From the NCBI GenBank assembly GCA_937990725.1, contig CALKQS010000007.1, forward strand, positions 49,538 through 113,537: 64,000 nt of DNA, read 5' to 3'. Both the position numbers and the translations under genes were made by a program. How positions within the stretch are numbered: the stretch's first letter is position 1; each line of letters opens with the position of its first letter. The notes beneath the pieces are model-generated. The model saw only the letters and a program-made list of their open reading frames with translations, was not told the origin of the DNA and made no database searches. The stretch is from an uncultured Candidatus Saccharibacteria bacterium (GTDB lineage Bacteria > Patescibacteriota > Saccharimonadia > Saccharimonadales > Saccharimonadaceae). Below, piece after piece: positions 31,759-39,848 of this stretch.

Positions 31759-33393
31759 ATGCAAAAAGATGTCATTTATATCGATACCGAGGACGACATT
31801 ACCGCCATTATTGGCAAGGTGAAGGACTCCTCGCAAAAAATCGTCGCACTTGTGCCACCCAAGCGGATTGGTGCCATGCAGAGCGCTGTCAACCTCAAGC
31901 TTGTCCAGCGCGCTGCTGAGCAAGCAGGCAAACGGCTCGTCATTATTACTGGCAATCAGGCGCTCTCGACTTTGGCGGCTTCGGCAAGTATCCCCACGGC
32001 GCGGACATTGCAAAGCCGGCCGGAGATGGCTGAGATCCCAGCGCTCGAGGTCGATGACGAAGATGTCATTGATGGTAGCGAGCTCGAACCAGAAGATCCT
32101 GAGCCAGTGATGCCTGATACTTCTGTACCGCCTCGTCCTGCCACCCGCTCGGCTGCCCGCAAGACGCCAGATGATGACGACAAAGCGGCAGACGCTTCGG
32201 CTGCGTCAAACCTCAAGAACAAGGTCAAGGTGCCAGACTTCAACAAAATGCGTAAGAAGCTCTTGATCGGTGGTGCGGCACTCGTTGTCCTGATTGTTTT
32301 CTTGGTGTGGGCGATTTTCTTCGCGCCGCATGCGACTATCACTATCAAGGCGCGTACCTCTGATTTGCCACTCAGTACCCGCGTCACGATTGGCGATTCG
32401 CTTGGCTCAAACCTGCAAGAAGGGACGATCAAGACAACAACCAAGACAACGCGCAAAACCATCTCAGTCGACTTCACTGCCACTGGCAAAGAAGATGTTG
32501 GTGCAAAGGCAACGGGGACGGTGCGCTTTACGCCAGCTTCGTTTGACGTCTTGCGCAATGGAGCGACGATCGACGCCGGGACGACTATCACGTCCGAGAA
32601 TGGTATGCAGTATAAGACGACATCGTCGGTGGTATTCGACTCTAATGCGTCGGGTGGCGACCTCATGCGAGGCCGCACAACAGAGGTCACCGCGGTAGAG
32701 AGTGGCACGAAGTACAATGGCGCATCGGGCTCGGCCAAGGGACCTTCTGGCTTCTCCGTCTCCTTTACGCGTGATACTTCTGGTGGTACAGACAAGACGA
32801 TTACTACAGTGCAGCGCAGTGACATCGAGCAAGCCAGGAATAGACTTAATGGCTCACTTGATAGTAATGGTGCTAAGCGTGAGCTTGCCTCGCAATTTAA
32901 CGGCGACAGCTATATCATTCTCAATGACACCTTCAAGCAAAACGACAGCGATATCCAGCCCAATGTCAAGGTGGGTGGTGAAGCAACCGATGGCAAAGCC
33001 CAGCTGACTGGTGCGGTGGAGTACTCCCTCTCGGCGATAGAGAAGCGCGAGGCCAGCATCTTCCTTGACGCGTACTTCAAGCAGCAGATCGATGGCAAGG
33101 CCAACCAGCAAGTCCATAGCAACGGCGTCAATAAGCTCTCGGTGACGAATGTTTCAGCCAATGGTAATGCCTATAATGCGACTATCACGACTAATGGCAA
33201 GATTGGCCCTAAGGTAGACGAACGAGAGCTCAAAGACTACGCTAAGGGCAAGCGCTATGCCGAGATTCGTTCGCATGTTGAGAAGATCGAGGGGGTGAGT
33301 TCGGCCGATGTATCGTTCTCGCCGTTCTGGGTAAAAACGGCGCCAGATGACACAAATCGGATAAAGGTGGTATTTGACCTCAATGAACAATAA
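31759..33393 (+). CDS. Single-pass membrane protein with large extracytoplasmic beta-rich domain
   Basis: 544 aa, co-translated with pilM (ATG directly after its TAA, with GAGGA at 31749-31753 inside pilM). The N-terminal domain (about residues 1-85: VIYIDTEDDITAIIGKVKDS, RLVIITGNQALSTLAASA) is a globular cytoplasmic module common beside PilM-like genes in CPR bacteria. An acidic linker follows. The membrane helix is at about residues 174-196 (LLIGGAALVVLIVFLVWAIF). The remainder is Thr/Ser/Asn-rich and beta-structured, with a DVGAKATGTVRFTPAS segment of the kind often annotated baseplate J-like. A role as a PilN-like partner in an envelope-spanning machine is inferred from context only. Confidence 0.65.
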   Translation: MQKDVIYIDTEDDITAIIGKVKDSSQKIVALVPPKRIGAMQSAVNLKLVQRAAEQAGKRLVIITGNQALSTLAASASIPTARTLQSRPEMAEIPALEVDDEDVIDGSELEPEDPEPVMPDTSVPPRPATRSAARKTPDDDDKAADASAASNLKNKVKVPDFNKMRKKLLIGGAALVVLIVFLVWAIFFAPHATITIKARTSDLPLSTRVTIGDSLGSNLQEGTIKTTTKTTRKTISVDFTATGKEDVGAKATGTVRFTPASFDVLRNGATIDAGTTITSENGMQYKTTSSVVFDSNASGGDLMRGRTTEVTAVESGTKYNGASGSAKGPSGFSVSFTRDTSGGTDKTITTVQRSDIEQARNRLNGSLDSNGAKRELASQFNGDSYIILNDTFKQNDSDIQPNVKVGGEATDGKAQLTGAVEYSLSAIEKREASIFLDAYFKQQIDGKANQQVHSNGVNKLSVTNVSANGNAYNATITTNGKIGPKVDERELKDYAKGKRYAEIRSHVEKIEGVSSADVSFSPFWVKTAPDDTNRIKVVFDLNEQ

Positions 33394-33793
33394 ACGAACA
33401 TACTTAGCGCTTGATGTTGGCGAGCGGCGAATTGGCGTCGCAATTGCCGATCCATCCGTGCGAATTGCCGTCGCATATGATACGATTGAAGTGGATGGTA
33501 GTGAACTTGAGCAGATCACTCAGCTGATTACGAGTGAGCGCGTTGGGGTTGTCGTCGTTGGTTACCCGCGCAATCAATCGGGCGAGCCAACGGCTCAAAC
33601 CGCCTATGTGGAGCGGTTTGCAACCCAATTGACAGATATCGCGCCGCGCTTGGCATTTCAAGATGAGTCGCTCACCAGCGTACAGGCTGAGGAGTATCTT
33701 CGTGCTCAAGGCAAGCCGTATAGCAAGGGTGCTATCGATGCTGTCGCTGCCAGTATTATTTTGCAAGACTATTTGGAGACGCACTATGACTGA
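33383..33793 (+). CDS. ruvX: RuvX/YqgF-family Holliday junction resolvase-like protein
   Basis: 136 aa from the ATG at 33383, which overlaps the previous gene by 11 nt; a TTG at 33374 is possible but gives a non-family N-terminus. The RNase H-like fold is clear: LALDVGERRIGVAIADPS with the first catalytic Asp, VVVGYPRNQSG, LAFQDESLTSVQAEEYL with the central Glu, and the final Asp in KGAIDAVAASIILQDYL. In E. coli YqgF acts in 16S rRNA 5'-end processing as well as on DNA junctions. Operon position between a membrane protein and mltG resembles Firmicutes, where yqgF often sits near mltG. Confidence 0.92.
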   Translation: MNNKRTYLALDVGERRIGVAIADPSVRIAVAYDTIEVDGSELEQITQLITSERVGVVVVGYPRNQSGEPTAQTAYVERFATQLTDIAPRLAFQDESLTSVQAEEYLRAQGKPYSKGAIDAVAASIILQDYLETHYD

Positions 33794-35498
33794 TTTTCGC
33801 CGCCAGCCAGGCCGAGGCTTCCAGGTGGGAAGCTCAAACCCGCCACTGTCGCCACCACCAGCAGAACGCATCACGCCGCGGTCGGGGCGCTCAGCTGCAG
33901 TGGGGGCTTCGGGGCGAGCTGCGTCACCGTATATGCACCGCTCGGAGCCACATCGCCCAATGGTGGGGCAACAACAGCCACAATCGACACAATCTATCCA
34001 GCCGCAACCAGCACCATCTTCTGAGCCGCAGCAGGCATATGACCCCTACGCGTGGGTGAGTAGGCCTCAGCCACAGCCTCAGTCTCAACCACAATCGCAA
34101 CCAGCACCTCAGCCACAGCCCTACCGCGCATCAGTACCGTCTCGCGACACATACGCAGTGCCAGTCCAGCAGCCAGCACCGCAATCTCAGCCTCAACCAA
34201 CCACCATTCCAGTTGATGATTTTACTGATGACACGCTGCCTTCTGGGCTTGATGATGATAGCTTCTATGGCTTTGATGACGACCAGCCGCCGCAGCCCGC
34301 ACCAGAGCCGCAGCGAGGGAGTCTACTTGGCAATGATGGTGTTTCACCACTCTTTGCCGATGATGCACCAAAAGGTCGGACGATTGGCTCTCAAAAAAAA
34401 TCCCCACGCTACAATACTGAGCGGCCACGTCACGGGCGCCGCCGATGGCTGTGGTGGCTCAGTGGTATTGGATTGCTAATGTTGCTCATCCTTGCAGCGG
34501 GGTATTGGTGGTATCATCAAAACCTGCAGCCGGTCGACCGGACTGACACCACGACCAAGACGATAACGATTGGTGAGGGCGACACATTCAAGACTGTTGC
34601 TGCTACACTGAAAGAGCAGGGGCTGATTCGTGATGTTCGTGCCTTTGATATCTACACCCGCCTGTCGGGCTCGCGCAACCAATTGCACACTGGTGTGTGT
34701 CAGCTTAGCCCTTCTCAGTCGCTACCTGAGATCGCGACCAAGCTCTCGCAGGGCTGCCATGATAATCGCGTCGTCACATTTTTGCCAGGTGGCACCGTTG
34801 TCGATTCGCGCTATAAGCCGCAAGGTCAAGATGCCACCACGGCGCTCAAGCGGGCTGGCTACAGCGAGGAGTCGATCAAAGCTGCACTAGCGAAAACATA
34901 CAACAGCCCACTCTTTGCCAACAAGCCAGCTGGCACCTCACTCGAGGGGTATATCTTTGGTGATACATACTCAGTGCCGGCCAATCAAGGGCCAGAGGCG
35001 GCTCTCAAGGCAGCCTTCGCTCATATGTATGAGCAGATTCAGAACAATGGTTTGATCGACAAATTCGCAGCTCAAAAGCTCAATCTTTACCAAGCTATCA
35101 CTCTTGCCTCCATCATCCAGCGCGAGATGGGGTGTGGCGGCGCTAGTCAGGACTGCTACCAGATTCAGCGGCAAATTGCTCAGGTATTTTACAAGCGGTT
35201 GCGCGAGAATAAGGTGCTTGGCTCGGATGTAACCTTCATCTATGGAGCAGATATCGCTGGCGTTAACCCTAATGTTAATCTCGATTCGCCATACAATACA
35301 CGCATCAAGCCAGGTTTGCCACCTGGGCCGATTGCCACACCTGGCCTCGGTGCGCTCAAAGCAGTGGCCGACCCAGCACCTGGTAGCTATGAGTTCTTTC
35401 TCGCTGGTGATGATGGCAATGTCTACTTTGCCAACACTGAAGCTGAGCACCAAGCCAATATCAAGCAGCATTGCAAGAAGCTTTGTTCGGAGTTGTAG
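33786..35498 (+). CDS. mltG: Endolytic murein transglycosylase MltG (YceG-like), with long Pro/Gln-rich N-terminus
   Basis: Cleaves nascent glycan strands at the outer face of the membrane and sets their length. The start at 33786 overlaps ruvX by 8 nt and discards an upstream frame that is only ruvX in another phase. Residues 1-215 are disordered and unusually rich in Pro, Gln and Ser (repeated PQ and SQPQ), far longer than in most MltG proteins. The membrane helix is at about 218-240 (LWWLSGIGLLMLLILAAGYW). The YceG domain follows with the catalytic Glu in LASIIQREMG (about residue 447) and the signature GLPPGPIATPGLGALKAV, closing with EFFLAGDDGNVYFANTEAEH. 570 aa in total. Last gene of the pilM operon. 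Confidence 0.92.
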   Translation: MTDFRRQPGRGFQVGSSNPPLSPPPAERITPRSGRSAAVGASGRAASPYMHRSEPHRPMVGQQQPQSTQSIQPQPAPSSEPQQAYDPYAWVSRPQPQPQSQPQSQPAPQPQPYRASVPSRDTYAVPVQQPAPQSQPQPTTIPVDDFTDDTLPSGLDDDSFYGFDDDQPPQPAPEPQRGSLLGNDGVSPLFADDAPKGRTIGSQKKSPRYNTERPRHGRRRWLWWLSGIGLLMLLILAAGYWWYHQNLQPVDRTDTTTKTITIGEGDTFKTVAATLKEQGLIRDVRAFDIYTRLSGSRNQLHTGVCQLSPSQSLPEIATKLSQGCHDNRVVTFLPGGTVVDSRYKPQGQDATTALKRAGYSEESIKAALAKTYNSPLFANKPAGTSLEGYIFGDTYSVPANQGPEAALKAAFAHMYEQIQNNGLIDKFAAQKLNLYQAITLASIIQREMGCGGASQDCYQIQRQIAQVFYKRLRENKVLGSDVTFIYGADIAGVNPNVNLDSPYNTRIKPGLPPGPIATPGLGALKAVADPAPGSYEFFLAGDDGNVYFANTEAEHQANIKQHCKKLCSEL

Positions 35499-35677
35499 CG
35501 CTTCAGCTGTGGCTTCATATGCTCTCAAATGTTCCTTCCTAGTGCGGATAAAAATCAAACCAAGTATCTCAGAGGTGTTTATCTTGCAATCTAATAATAT
35601 GTTATGAAAATTGCGTGTATTGTATGAAACAACGCGCTGAGGTATTAAGACCTACGAAAAAGTAAATACTATTGAAG

Positions 35678-36010
35678 CTAAGCTTCGTGTCTACCAAGGG
35701 TATGCAAAACAGAAAGTCCATCATGTGACAATATCAGACCAAAACTGTTGCAATTTTCACAAAATATCATCTCCCACCACTGTTGTAAACCATTGACTAA
35801 ACTACAACCGCGTAGTAGAATGGATGGTAGCCAGTCGGGGAGTGATAATACGGGGAATGCAAGAGAGGGAAATTGCTCTACCAATGGCCTGCCTTTAAAT
35901 GTCGTACGAGCACCGAAATCAATTTTTTTAATATCATAATAAAATCGGTCGACATGTGTGCTCCGTTCTCTTGCATAGAGAGAAGAAAGACAGAGTGAGG
36001 TAGTAGCGCG
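35678..36010 (-). pseudogene. Coding-like minus-strand frame without a normal start
   Basis: The frame is open for 110 codons from just after a TAG at 36011-36013 to a TAG at 35678-35680. It reads as a plausible protein, for example VDRFYYDIKKIDFGARTTF, then LPDWLPSILLRGCSL and QQWWEMIFCENCNSFG. No ATG or GTG start lies in frame; the first possible start is a TTG at 35884, which would leave 68 codons. It may be the remnant of a longer gene, a gene with an unusual start, or chance. It lies antisense to the leader region of the LysM-CHAP gene. Confidence 0.3.
35793..35821 (+). promoter_or_regulatory. Candidate promoter TTGACT-17-TAGAAT
   Basis: Best match in the gap before the LysM-CHAP gene. 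The distance of 200 nt to the ATG makes the assignment uncertain. Confidence 0.4.
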
Positions 36011-36020
36011 CTAGTAATAG

Positions 36021-37259
36021 ATGCGCAGGAGAACGATCATTCGTCAACAACAAGCAGCCGAGAAGGCTTCACAACTCGAACTTTCACCTATTACCGTGCG
36101 GAGTCGGCGCCCGCGACCACTGTATAAGTCATTATCGCCGGTACGGACATCGGCCTATGTCGGGGTTTTTGTCCTAGTACTTTCACTTGTCGCCATGAGC
36201 TATCAGCCAATTTTGGCAGAGAACACCGCTCTAGCTAGCGCTGCGCCCATCAGCGCAACGCGCCAGACGGCAGCGACACCATCAGCAGATGGGGTAGATC
36301 AGCTCGTTGCAACCAATGTTGCTACATCAATTGCTGAGAGCACAAACCTGCCTGTCACCAACAACGTTGCCAACCTCTCGCAGTCAATTGCTGCAGAGAA
36401 CTCGTTTACCCAAACGAGCGCCACGACAATTAACAAGCCGCAGATTGTTCAGCCGACAGCTGACAACCGTACCATCAAGAAATACACCACAGTTGCTGGC
36501 GATAGCGTGCCAAGCCTTGCCGATAAGTTCAAGATTAGCACGCAGACTATCAAATGGGTTAACAAGCTCACGAGTGATGCGCTTGAGCCCGGCAAAGAGC
36601 TGACGATCTTGCCAGTTAATGGCATCCTCTACACCGTTAAGGATGGTGATACGCTCGATAGCATTGCCGCTAAATACAAAGCAGATAAGAACCAGCTGAC
36701 TCTCTACAACGACCTTGAGCTGACTTCTACCCCCGCTAAGGGCTCACAACTGATCATTCCTGATGGCTCGCTACCAACAGAAGAGCAGCCAGGCTATGTA
36801 GCGCCACGCTCTGGTGCTGCTGCGCGCACAGCCAGCGCAACTGGCACAAATAGCTACAACGGCACCGGTGCTTACGGTGGTGCTGCCGGCACAGCCCACG
36901 CCTGGACGGGTGGTGGTGACGGTGGTGGCTATGCCTGGGGCAACTGTACCTTCTACGCCTACGAGCGTCGTCTTGAGCTTGGCCGGCCTATTGGTCGCCA
37001 GTGGGGCAATGCTGCTACCTGGGCTAGCTTTGCTCGTGCATCTGGCTACGGTGTCGGCACAACGCCAGCCGTTGGTGCAGTGATGCAAAATGGTGGTGGG
37101 TATGGCCACGTTGCCATCGTCGAGAGTGTTAACCCTGGTGTTTCGGTCACCGTTAGCGAGATGAACGGCTTCCGCTGGGGTGGTGGATTCAACCGCGTCG
37201 GCTTTGGTAACATCCCATGGAACGAAGCAGTCGGTGGTCGCTACCAGTACATCTACTAA
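36021..37259 (+). CDS. Secreted LysM x2 - CHAP peptidoglycan hydrolase
   Basis: 412 aa. A basic N-terminal region (residues 1-45) leads into a membrane or signal segment (TSAYVGVFVLVLSLVAMSYQ, cleavage plausible after ILAEN). A low-complexity Ala/Thr/Ser linker follows. Two LysM modules come next at about residues 152-200 (YTTVAGDSVPSLADKFKIST) and 203-250 (LYTVKDGDTLDSIAAKYKAD). The C-terminal CHAP amidase/endopeptidase domain has its catalytic Cys in WGNCTFYAYERR (about residue 309) and His in GGYGHVAIVESV (about residue 361). LysM binds glycan and CHAP cuts peptide bonds, so the protein probably acts on its own wall or on that of the host or prey. No Shine-Dalgarno site is evident near the ATG. 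A strong terminator follows. Confidence 0.85.
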   Translation: MRRRTIIRQQQAAEKASQLELSPITVRSRRPRPLYKSLSPVRTSAYVGVFVLVLSLVAMSYQPILAENTALASAAPISATRQTAATPSADGVDQLVATNVATSIAESTNLPVTNNVANLSQSIAAENSFTQTSATTINKPQIVQPTADNRTIKKYTTVAGDSVPSLADKFKISTQTIKWVNKLTSDALEPGKELTILPVNGILYTVKDGDTLDSIAAKYKADKNQLTLYNDLELTSTPAKGSQLIIPDGSLPTEEQPGYVAPRSGAAARTASATGTNSYNGTGAYGGAAGTAHAWTGGGDGGGYAWGNCTFYAYERRLELGRPIGRQWGNAATWASFARASGYGVGTTPAVGAVMQNGGGYGHVAIVESVNPGVSVTVSEMNGFRWGGGFNRVGFGNIPWNEAVGGRYQYIY

Positions 37260-37279
37260 TACCACGCAATAAGCCTATC

Positions 37280-37309
37280 AAACACCTCTGTTGCTGCAGA
37301 GGTGTTTTT
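37280..37309 (+). terminator. Rho-independent terminator after the LysM-CHAP gene
   Basis: AAACACCTCTG, loop TTGCTG, CAGAGGTGTTT, with the T-run continuing; an 11-bp perfect stem. Confidence 0.88.
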
Positions 37310-37311
37310 GA

Positions 37312-37317
37312 TATACT
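37312..37317 (+). promoter_or_regulatory. -10 element TATACT of obgE
   Basis: TATACT directly downstream of the preceding terminator, 9 nt before the ATG at 37327. Leader of 2-3 nt at most. Confidence 0.65.
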
Positions 37318-37326
37318 TAATAGTAT

Positions 37327-38703
37327 ATGTTTGTAGATACAGCAAAGGTAACAGTAGTAGCGGGTCGCGGTGGCGACGGCGCGGTGAGCTTTCGGCATGA
37401 AATATATGTAGACAAAGGTGGGCCTGATGGTGGTGATGGAGGCCGCGGTGGCGATGTTGTTTTTGTTGCAACAGAGCAGCTCAATACCTTGCTCAAGTTT
37501 CGCTATAAGCCAGAGCTCAAGGCAGAACCCGGCGTTGCGGGTGGTAAGAAAAAAATGGCGGGTCGGTCTGGCAAGCCACTCATCGTCAAAGTGCCGGTAG
37601 GGACACTAGTGAAGCGAGGTGATGTAGTAATTGCCGACCTTGCTGAGGCAGGGCAAGAAGCGGTCATTGCCAAGGGTGGCGATGGTGGCTTTGGCAATGC
37701 GCATTTTAAATCTAGTGTGCGCCAAACGCCGCGCATGGCCGAGCTGGGCGAGGCAGGGGAGAGTTTTGAGGCGGAGCTGGAGTTAAAGTTGCTGGCCGAC
37801 GTTGGCCTGGTGGGTTTTCCAAATGCCGGCAAATCAACCTTCCTGAGCGTGGTGAGTAATGCCCGTCCGGAGATTGCGAATTACGAATTTACCACACTCA
37901 CACCTAACCTTGGAGTGGCCGATATTGATGATGGATCTATCTTAATCGCCGATATTCCTGGCTTGATTGAGGGAGCGAGCGAGGGCAAGGGTCTGGGTGA
38001 TGCCTTCTTGCGGCACGTCGAGCGGACGGCTGTGCTCCTCCATCTCGTTGATGTGTATAGTAATGATGTAGCCGAGCGCTACCAAGCGATTCGTCACGAG
38101 CTGCAGCAATACAGCACCGAGCTCGCTCAGCGGCCAGAGGTCGTGGTGCTAACGAAGTGTGATGGGCTCGATGACGATATCGTCCAGATGCAAATAGATA
38201 GCTTGCGTCAGGTAGTTGACAAAGCAACGCCTATTTTTGCAATTTCCTCGATTGCACATCAAGGAGTCGTTGATGTGCTGCGAGCTTTGCGCCAGATAGT
38301 AATAGCGGCGCGGGCGGCCGAGGCTGCAGCTGAAGAGGATGATGATTTTGCTGATGATGAGGAGCTTGCGACCATTACGCTCGGTAGCCAAGCTAAGGCC
38401 GATGCCTGGGCGGTGCAGCAACTGCAGGGCTATGCGGCGCAGCGCTGCGCCGAGACGGCAGTAGAGAGCGGCCTCACTAACCCACGAGAGGATGCCGAGA
38501 TGCCGCGTGTCTTTGCCGTGTCTGGCCAAAAGCTCGAGAAATTCGCTCGTCGCACGAACTTCGCCCAGTTTGAGGCAGTTAATCGCCTGCGCGACATTAT
38601 GAAGCGTCTTGGTGTCACGCACGAGCTCATCCGTCAAGGAGCGGAGGGCGACAGCATCGTGCAGATTGGCGATAGCCAGCCGTTTCCACTGGTGGAGCAA
38701 TAA
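37327..38703 (+). CDS. obgE: ObgE/CgtA GTPase
   Basis: Essential GTPase that associates with the 50S subunit and monitors ribosome assembly and stress. The N-terminal glycine-rich Obg fold (residues 1-155) shows FVDTAKVTVVAGRGGDGAVS, GGPDGGDGGRGGDVVF and GGDGGFGNAHFKSS. The G domain has G1 GFPNAGKST (about residues 162-170), G2 in NYEFTTLTPNLG, G3 DIPGLIEGAS and G4 LTKCDGLD. A C-terminal OCT domain of about 70 residues (PRVFAVSGQKLEKFARRTNF) is present, which some phyla lack. 458 aa. Single-gene unit between two terminators. Confidence 0.95.
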   Translation: MFVDTAKVTVVAGRGGDGAVSFRHEIYVDKGGPDGGDGGRGGDVVFVATEQLNTLLKFRYKPELKAEPGVAGGKKKMAGRSGKPLIVKVPVGTLVKRGDVVIADLAEAGQEAVIAKGGDGGFGNAHFKSSVRQTPRMAELGEAGESFEAELELKLLADVGLVGFPNAGKSTFLSVVSNARPEIANYEFTTLTPNLGVADIDDGSILIADIPGLIEGASEGKGLGDAFLRHVERTAVLLHLVDVYSNDVAERYQAIRHELQQYSTELAQRPEVVVLTKCDGLDDDIVQMQIDSLRQVVDKATPIFAISSIAHQGVVDVLRALRQIVIAARAAEAAAEEDDDFADDEELATITLGSQAKADAWAVQQLQGYAAQRCAETAVESGLTNPREDAEMPRVFAVSGQKLEKFARRTNFAQFEAVNRLRDIMKRLGVTHELIRQGAEGDSIVQIGDSQPFPLVEQ

Positions 38704-38722
38704 AATATAGTAATCAATCAAT

Positions 38723-38753
38723 AATATACCACCTCTGTGCGAGGTGGTATATT
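38723..38753. terminator. Bidirectional terminator between obgE and the minus-strand gene
   Basis: 13-bp perfect stem AATATACCACCTC, loop TGTGC, GAGGTGGTATATT, ending in T-rich sequence in both directions; the genes converge here. Confidence 0.8.
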
Positions 38754-38773
38754 TGCTATAAAGCAGCAGCTTC

Positions 38774-39733
38774 CTATGTTGTAATATCATCATCGTTGGC
38801 TGCTGCTCCGCTATTGTGGGTATAGTGGAATACCTCGAGTGCGGTACCGAGGCTATTGATTGATTGCTCTGCACTCTCTGCTTTAGCATGCATTATATCG
38901 GCTATGTCGGCAATCTTGTTGAGAGACACCAACATACTGCTGAGCATCTCCTGCATTTCGCGCTGCAGCTGCTGGGCAAATGCTTCCTCGTATTCTTCGT
39001 GGTTCGGGTCTTCCTCATTTTTCTCATGGTAACGCCATTGGTCGGCTTTTTCTTTTAATTCATTGAATAGAGTGCGGAGCGCGTCAGTATGGTAGCCAAG
39101 TGTATCGACATTATCATGGCCAGTTCCGTGAGCATCGAACTCCTTGAAGTTGATATCGGCATCGCTGCAGCACTTCTGTGCATCACTAAGAAATGTAGCA
39201 AATGTAGTATCGTTGCTATCGTCTGATGCTGCCGCCTCAGTAGACTCTGTATCTAGATCAGTCGCTTGGTTTGTATGAGTTGTCTCATCATTAGTCGACA
39301 ATACATCATCTCCATCTCCATCTCCATCTTCTGTTTCTCTTACAAGGACATCAAGCTGGTCGCGTACAGTCTGCAGCTGTGCATCAAATTCTTCGTAGAG
39401 ATCTTTACCCTGTGCGCTGAGTAATGATTTGATGTTGCCAATATCATCCTCAAAAGGGGCATCATAATAATCGATATATTCCACCATATCATCAAGATTT
39501 TGTGGGTCTTCGCTGCAAGCGGCTATTTCTTTTACTTTAATCACTGGACTATCGACCATGTCTGGTTTTGTCTTGCGTACTTTATCGGCATACTCTTTGA
39601 TAACCGGTGCGCGGTCGACCAGCTTGGTGATACTTGTAATGAGTCGTTCGGGCAGTTGACCCTCATACGACGGCTCGTCGCGTGGTAGTGGGTCACTATT
39701 GCCTTGGGGAGGGTGGTTGTTGTTGTTTCTCAT
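38774..39733 (-). CDS. Hypothetical acidic helical protein
   Basis: 319 aa from the ATG at 39733. A GTG at 39820 would add a hydrophobic N-terminus, but that stretch contains the promoter: TGC-TACAGT (39740-39745) sits exactly 6 nt before this ATG. The protein is hydrophilic and acidic with a short DG repeat (DGDGDGDD) encoded by a CCATCT tandem repeat at about 39309-39333. Long predicted helices occur at about residues 205-300 (EEAFAQQLQREMQEML, SLNKIADIADIMHAKAE), suggesting coiled coils. No family recognised. It is divergent from exonuclease I. Confidence 0.6.
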   Translation of the reverse strand: MRNNNNHPPQGNSDPLPRDEPSYEGQLPERLITSITKLVDRAPVIKEYADKVRKTKPDMVDSPVIKVKEIAACSEDPQNLDDMVEYIDYYDAPFEDDIGNIKSLLSAQGKDLYEEFDAQLQTVRDQLDVLVRETEDGDGDGDDVLSTNDETTHTNQATDLDTESTEAAASDDSNDTTFATFLSDAQKCCSDADINFKEFDAHGTGHDNVDTLGYHTDALRTLFNELKEKADQWRYHEKNEEDPNHEEYEEAFAQQLQREMQEMLSSMLVSLNKIADIADIMHAKAESAEQSINSLGTALEVFHYTHNSGAAANDDDITT

Positions 39734-39739
39734 GCCTTT

Positions 39740-39748
39740 ACTGTAGCA
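39740..39748 (-). promoter_or_regulatory. Extended -10 (TGC-TACAGT) fixing the start at 39733
   Basis: TACAGT at 39740-39745 on the minus strand with TGC upstream and a 6-nt gap to ATG. It decides between two possible start codons. Confidence 0.6.
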
Positions 39749-39833
39749 CATAGTGGCAAAATATGGTAATAAATAGAGCAATAGTGCGAAGATGAACCAT
39801 ATAAGACCATAATCGCGCACAATAAGCGTAATT

Positions 39834-39842
39834 TGCTATACT
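39834..39842 (+). promoter_or_regulatory. Extended -10 (TGC-TATACT) of exonuclease I
   Basis: TATACT at 39837-39842, then 6 nt to the ATG at 39849. Confidence 0.7.
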
Positions 39843-39848
39843 ATACCT

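Larger units (their letters stand above)
35499..36020. other. 522-nt intergenic region upstream of the LysM-CHAP gene
   Basis: No plus-strand gene or recognisable riboswitch was found. A candidate promoter TTGACT (35793-35798), 17-bp spacer, TAGAAT (35816-35821) points toward the LysM-CHAP gene and would leave a leader of about 190 nt. The minus strand carries a 110-codon open frame (see the separate entry). Confidence 0.5.

Noticed and set aside
31956..32825. 289-codon minus-strand ORF
   Set aside because: It lies fully antisense to the pilM-adjacent membrane protein and has low-complexity composition.
33663..33785. Upstream extension of the MltG frame
   Set aside because: This stretch is ruvX read in another phase; the ATG at 33786 gives the usual short overlap.
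35700..35735. RNase P RNA-like GAAAGTCC motif
   Set aside because: Only a short piece of the signature is present and the other conserved blocks are missing.
35822..36020. Riboswitch (c-di-AMP type) before the LysM-CHAP gene
   Set aside because: The position would suit a wall-hydrolase riboswitch, but the conserved core motifs were not found.
39734..39820. N-terminal membrane helix for the 319-aa minus-strand protein (GTG start at 39820)
   Set aside because: The hydrophobic stretch comes from AT-rich promoter DNA that contains TGC-TACAGT exactly 6 nt before the ATG at 39733.
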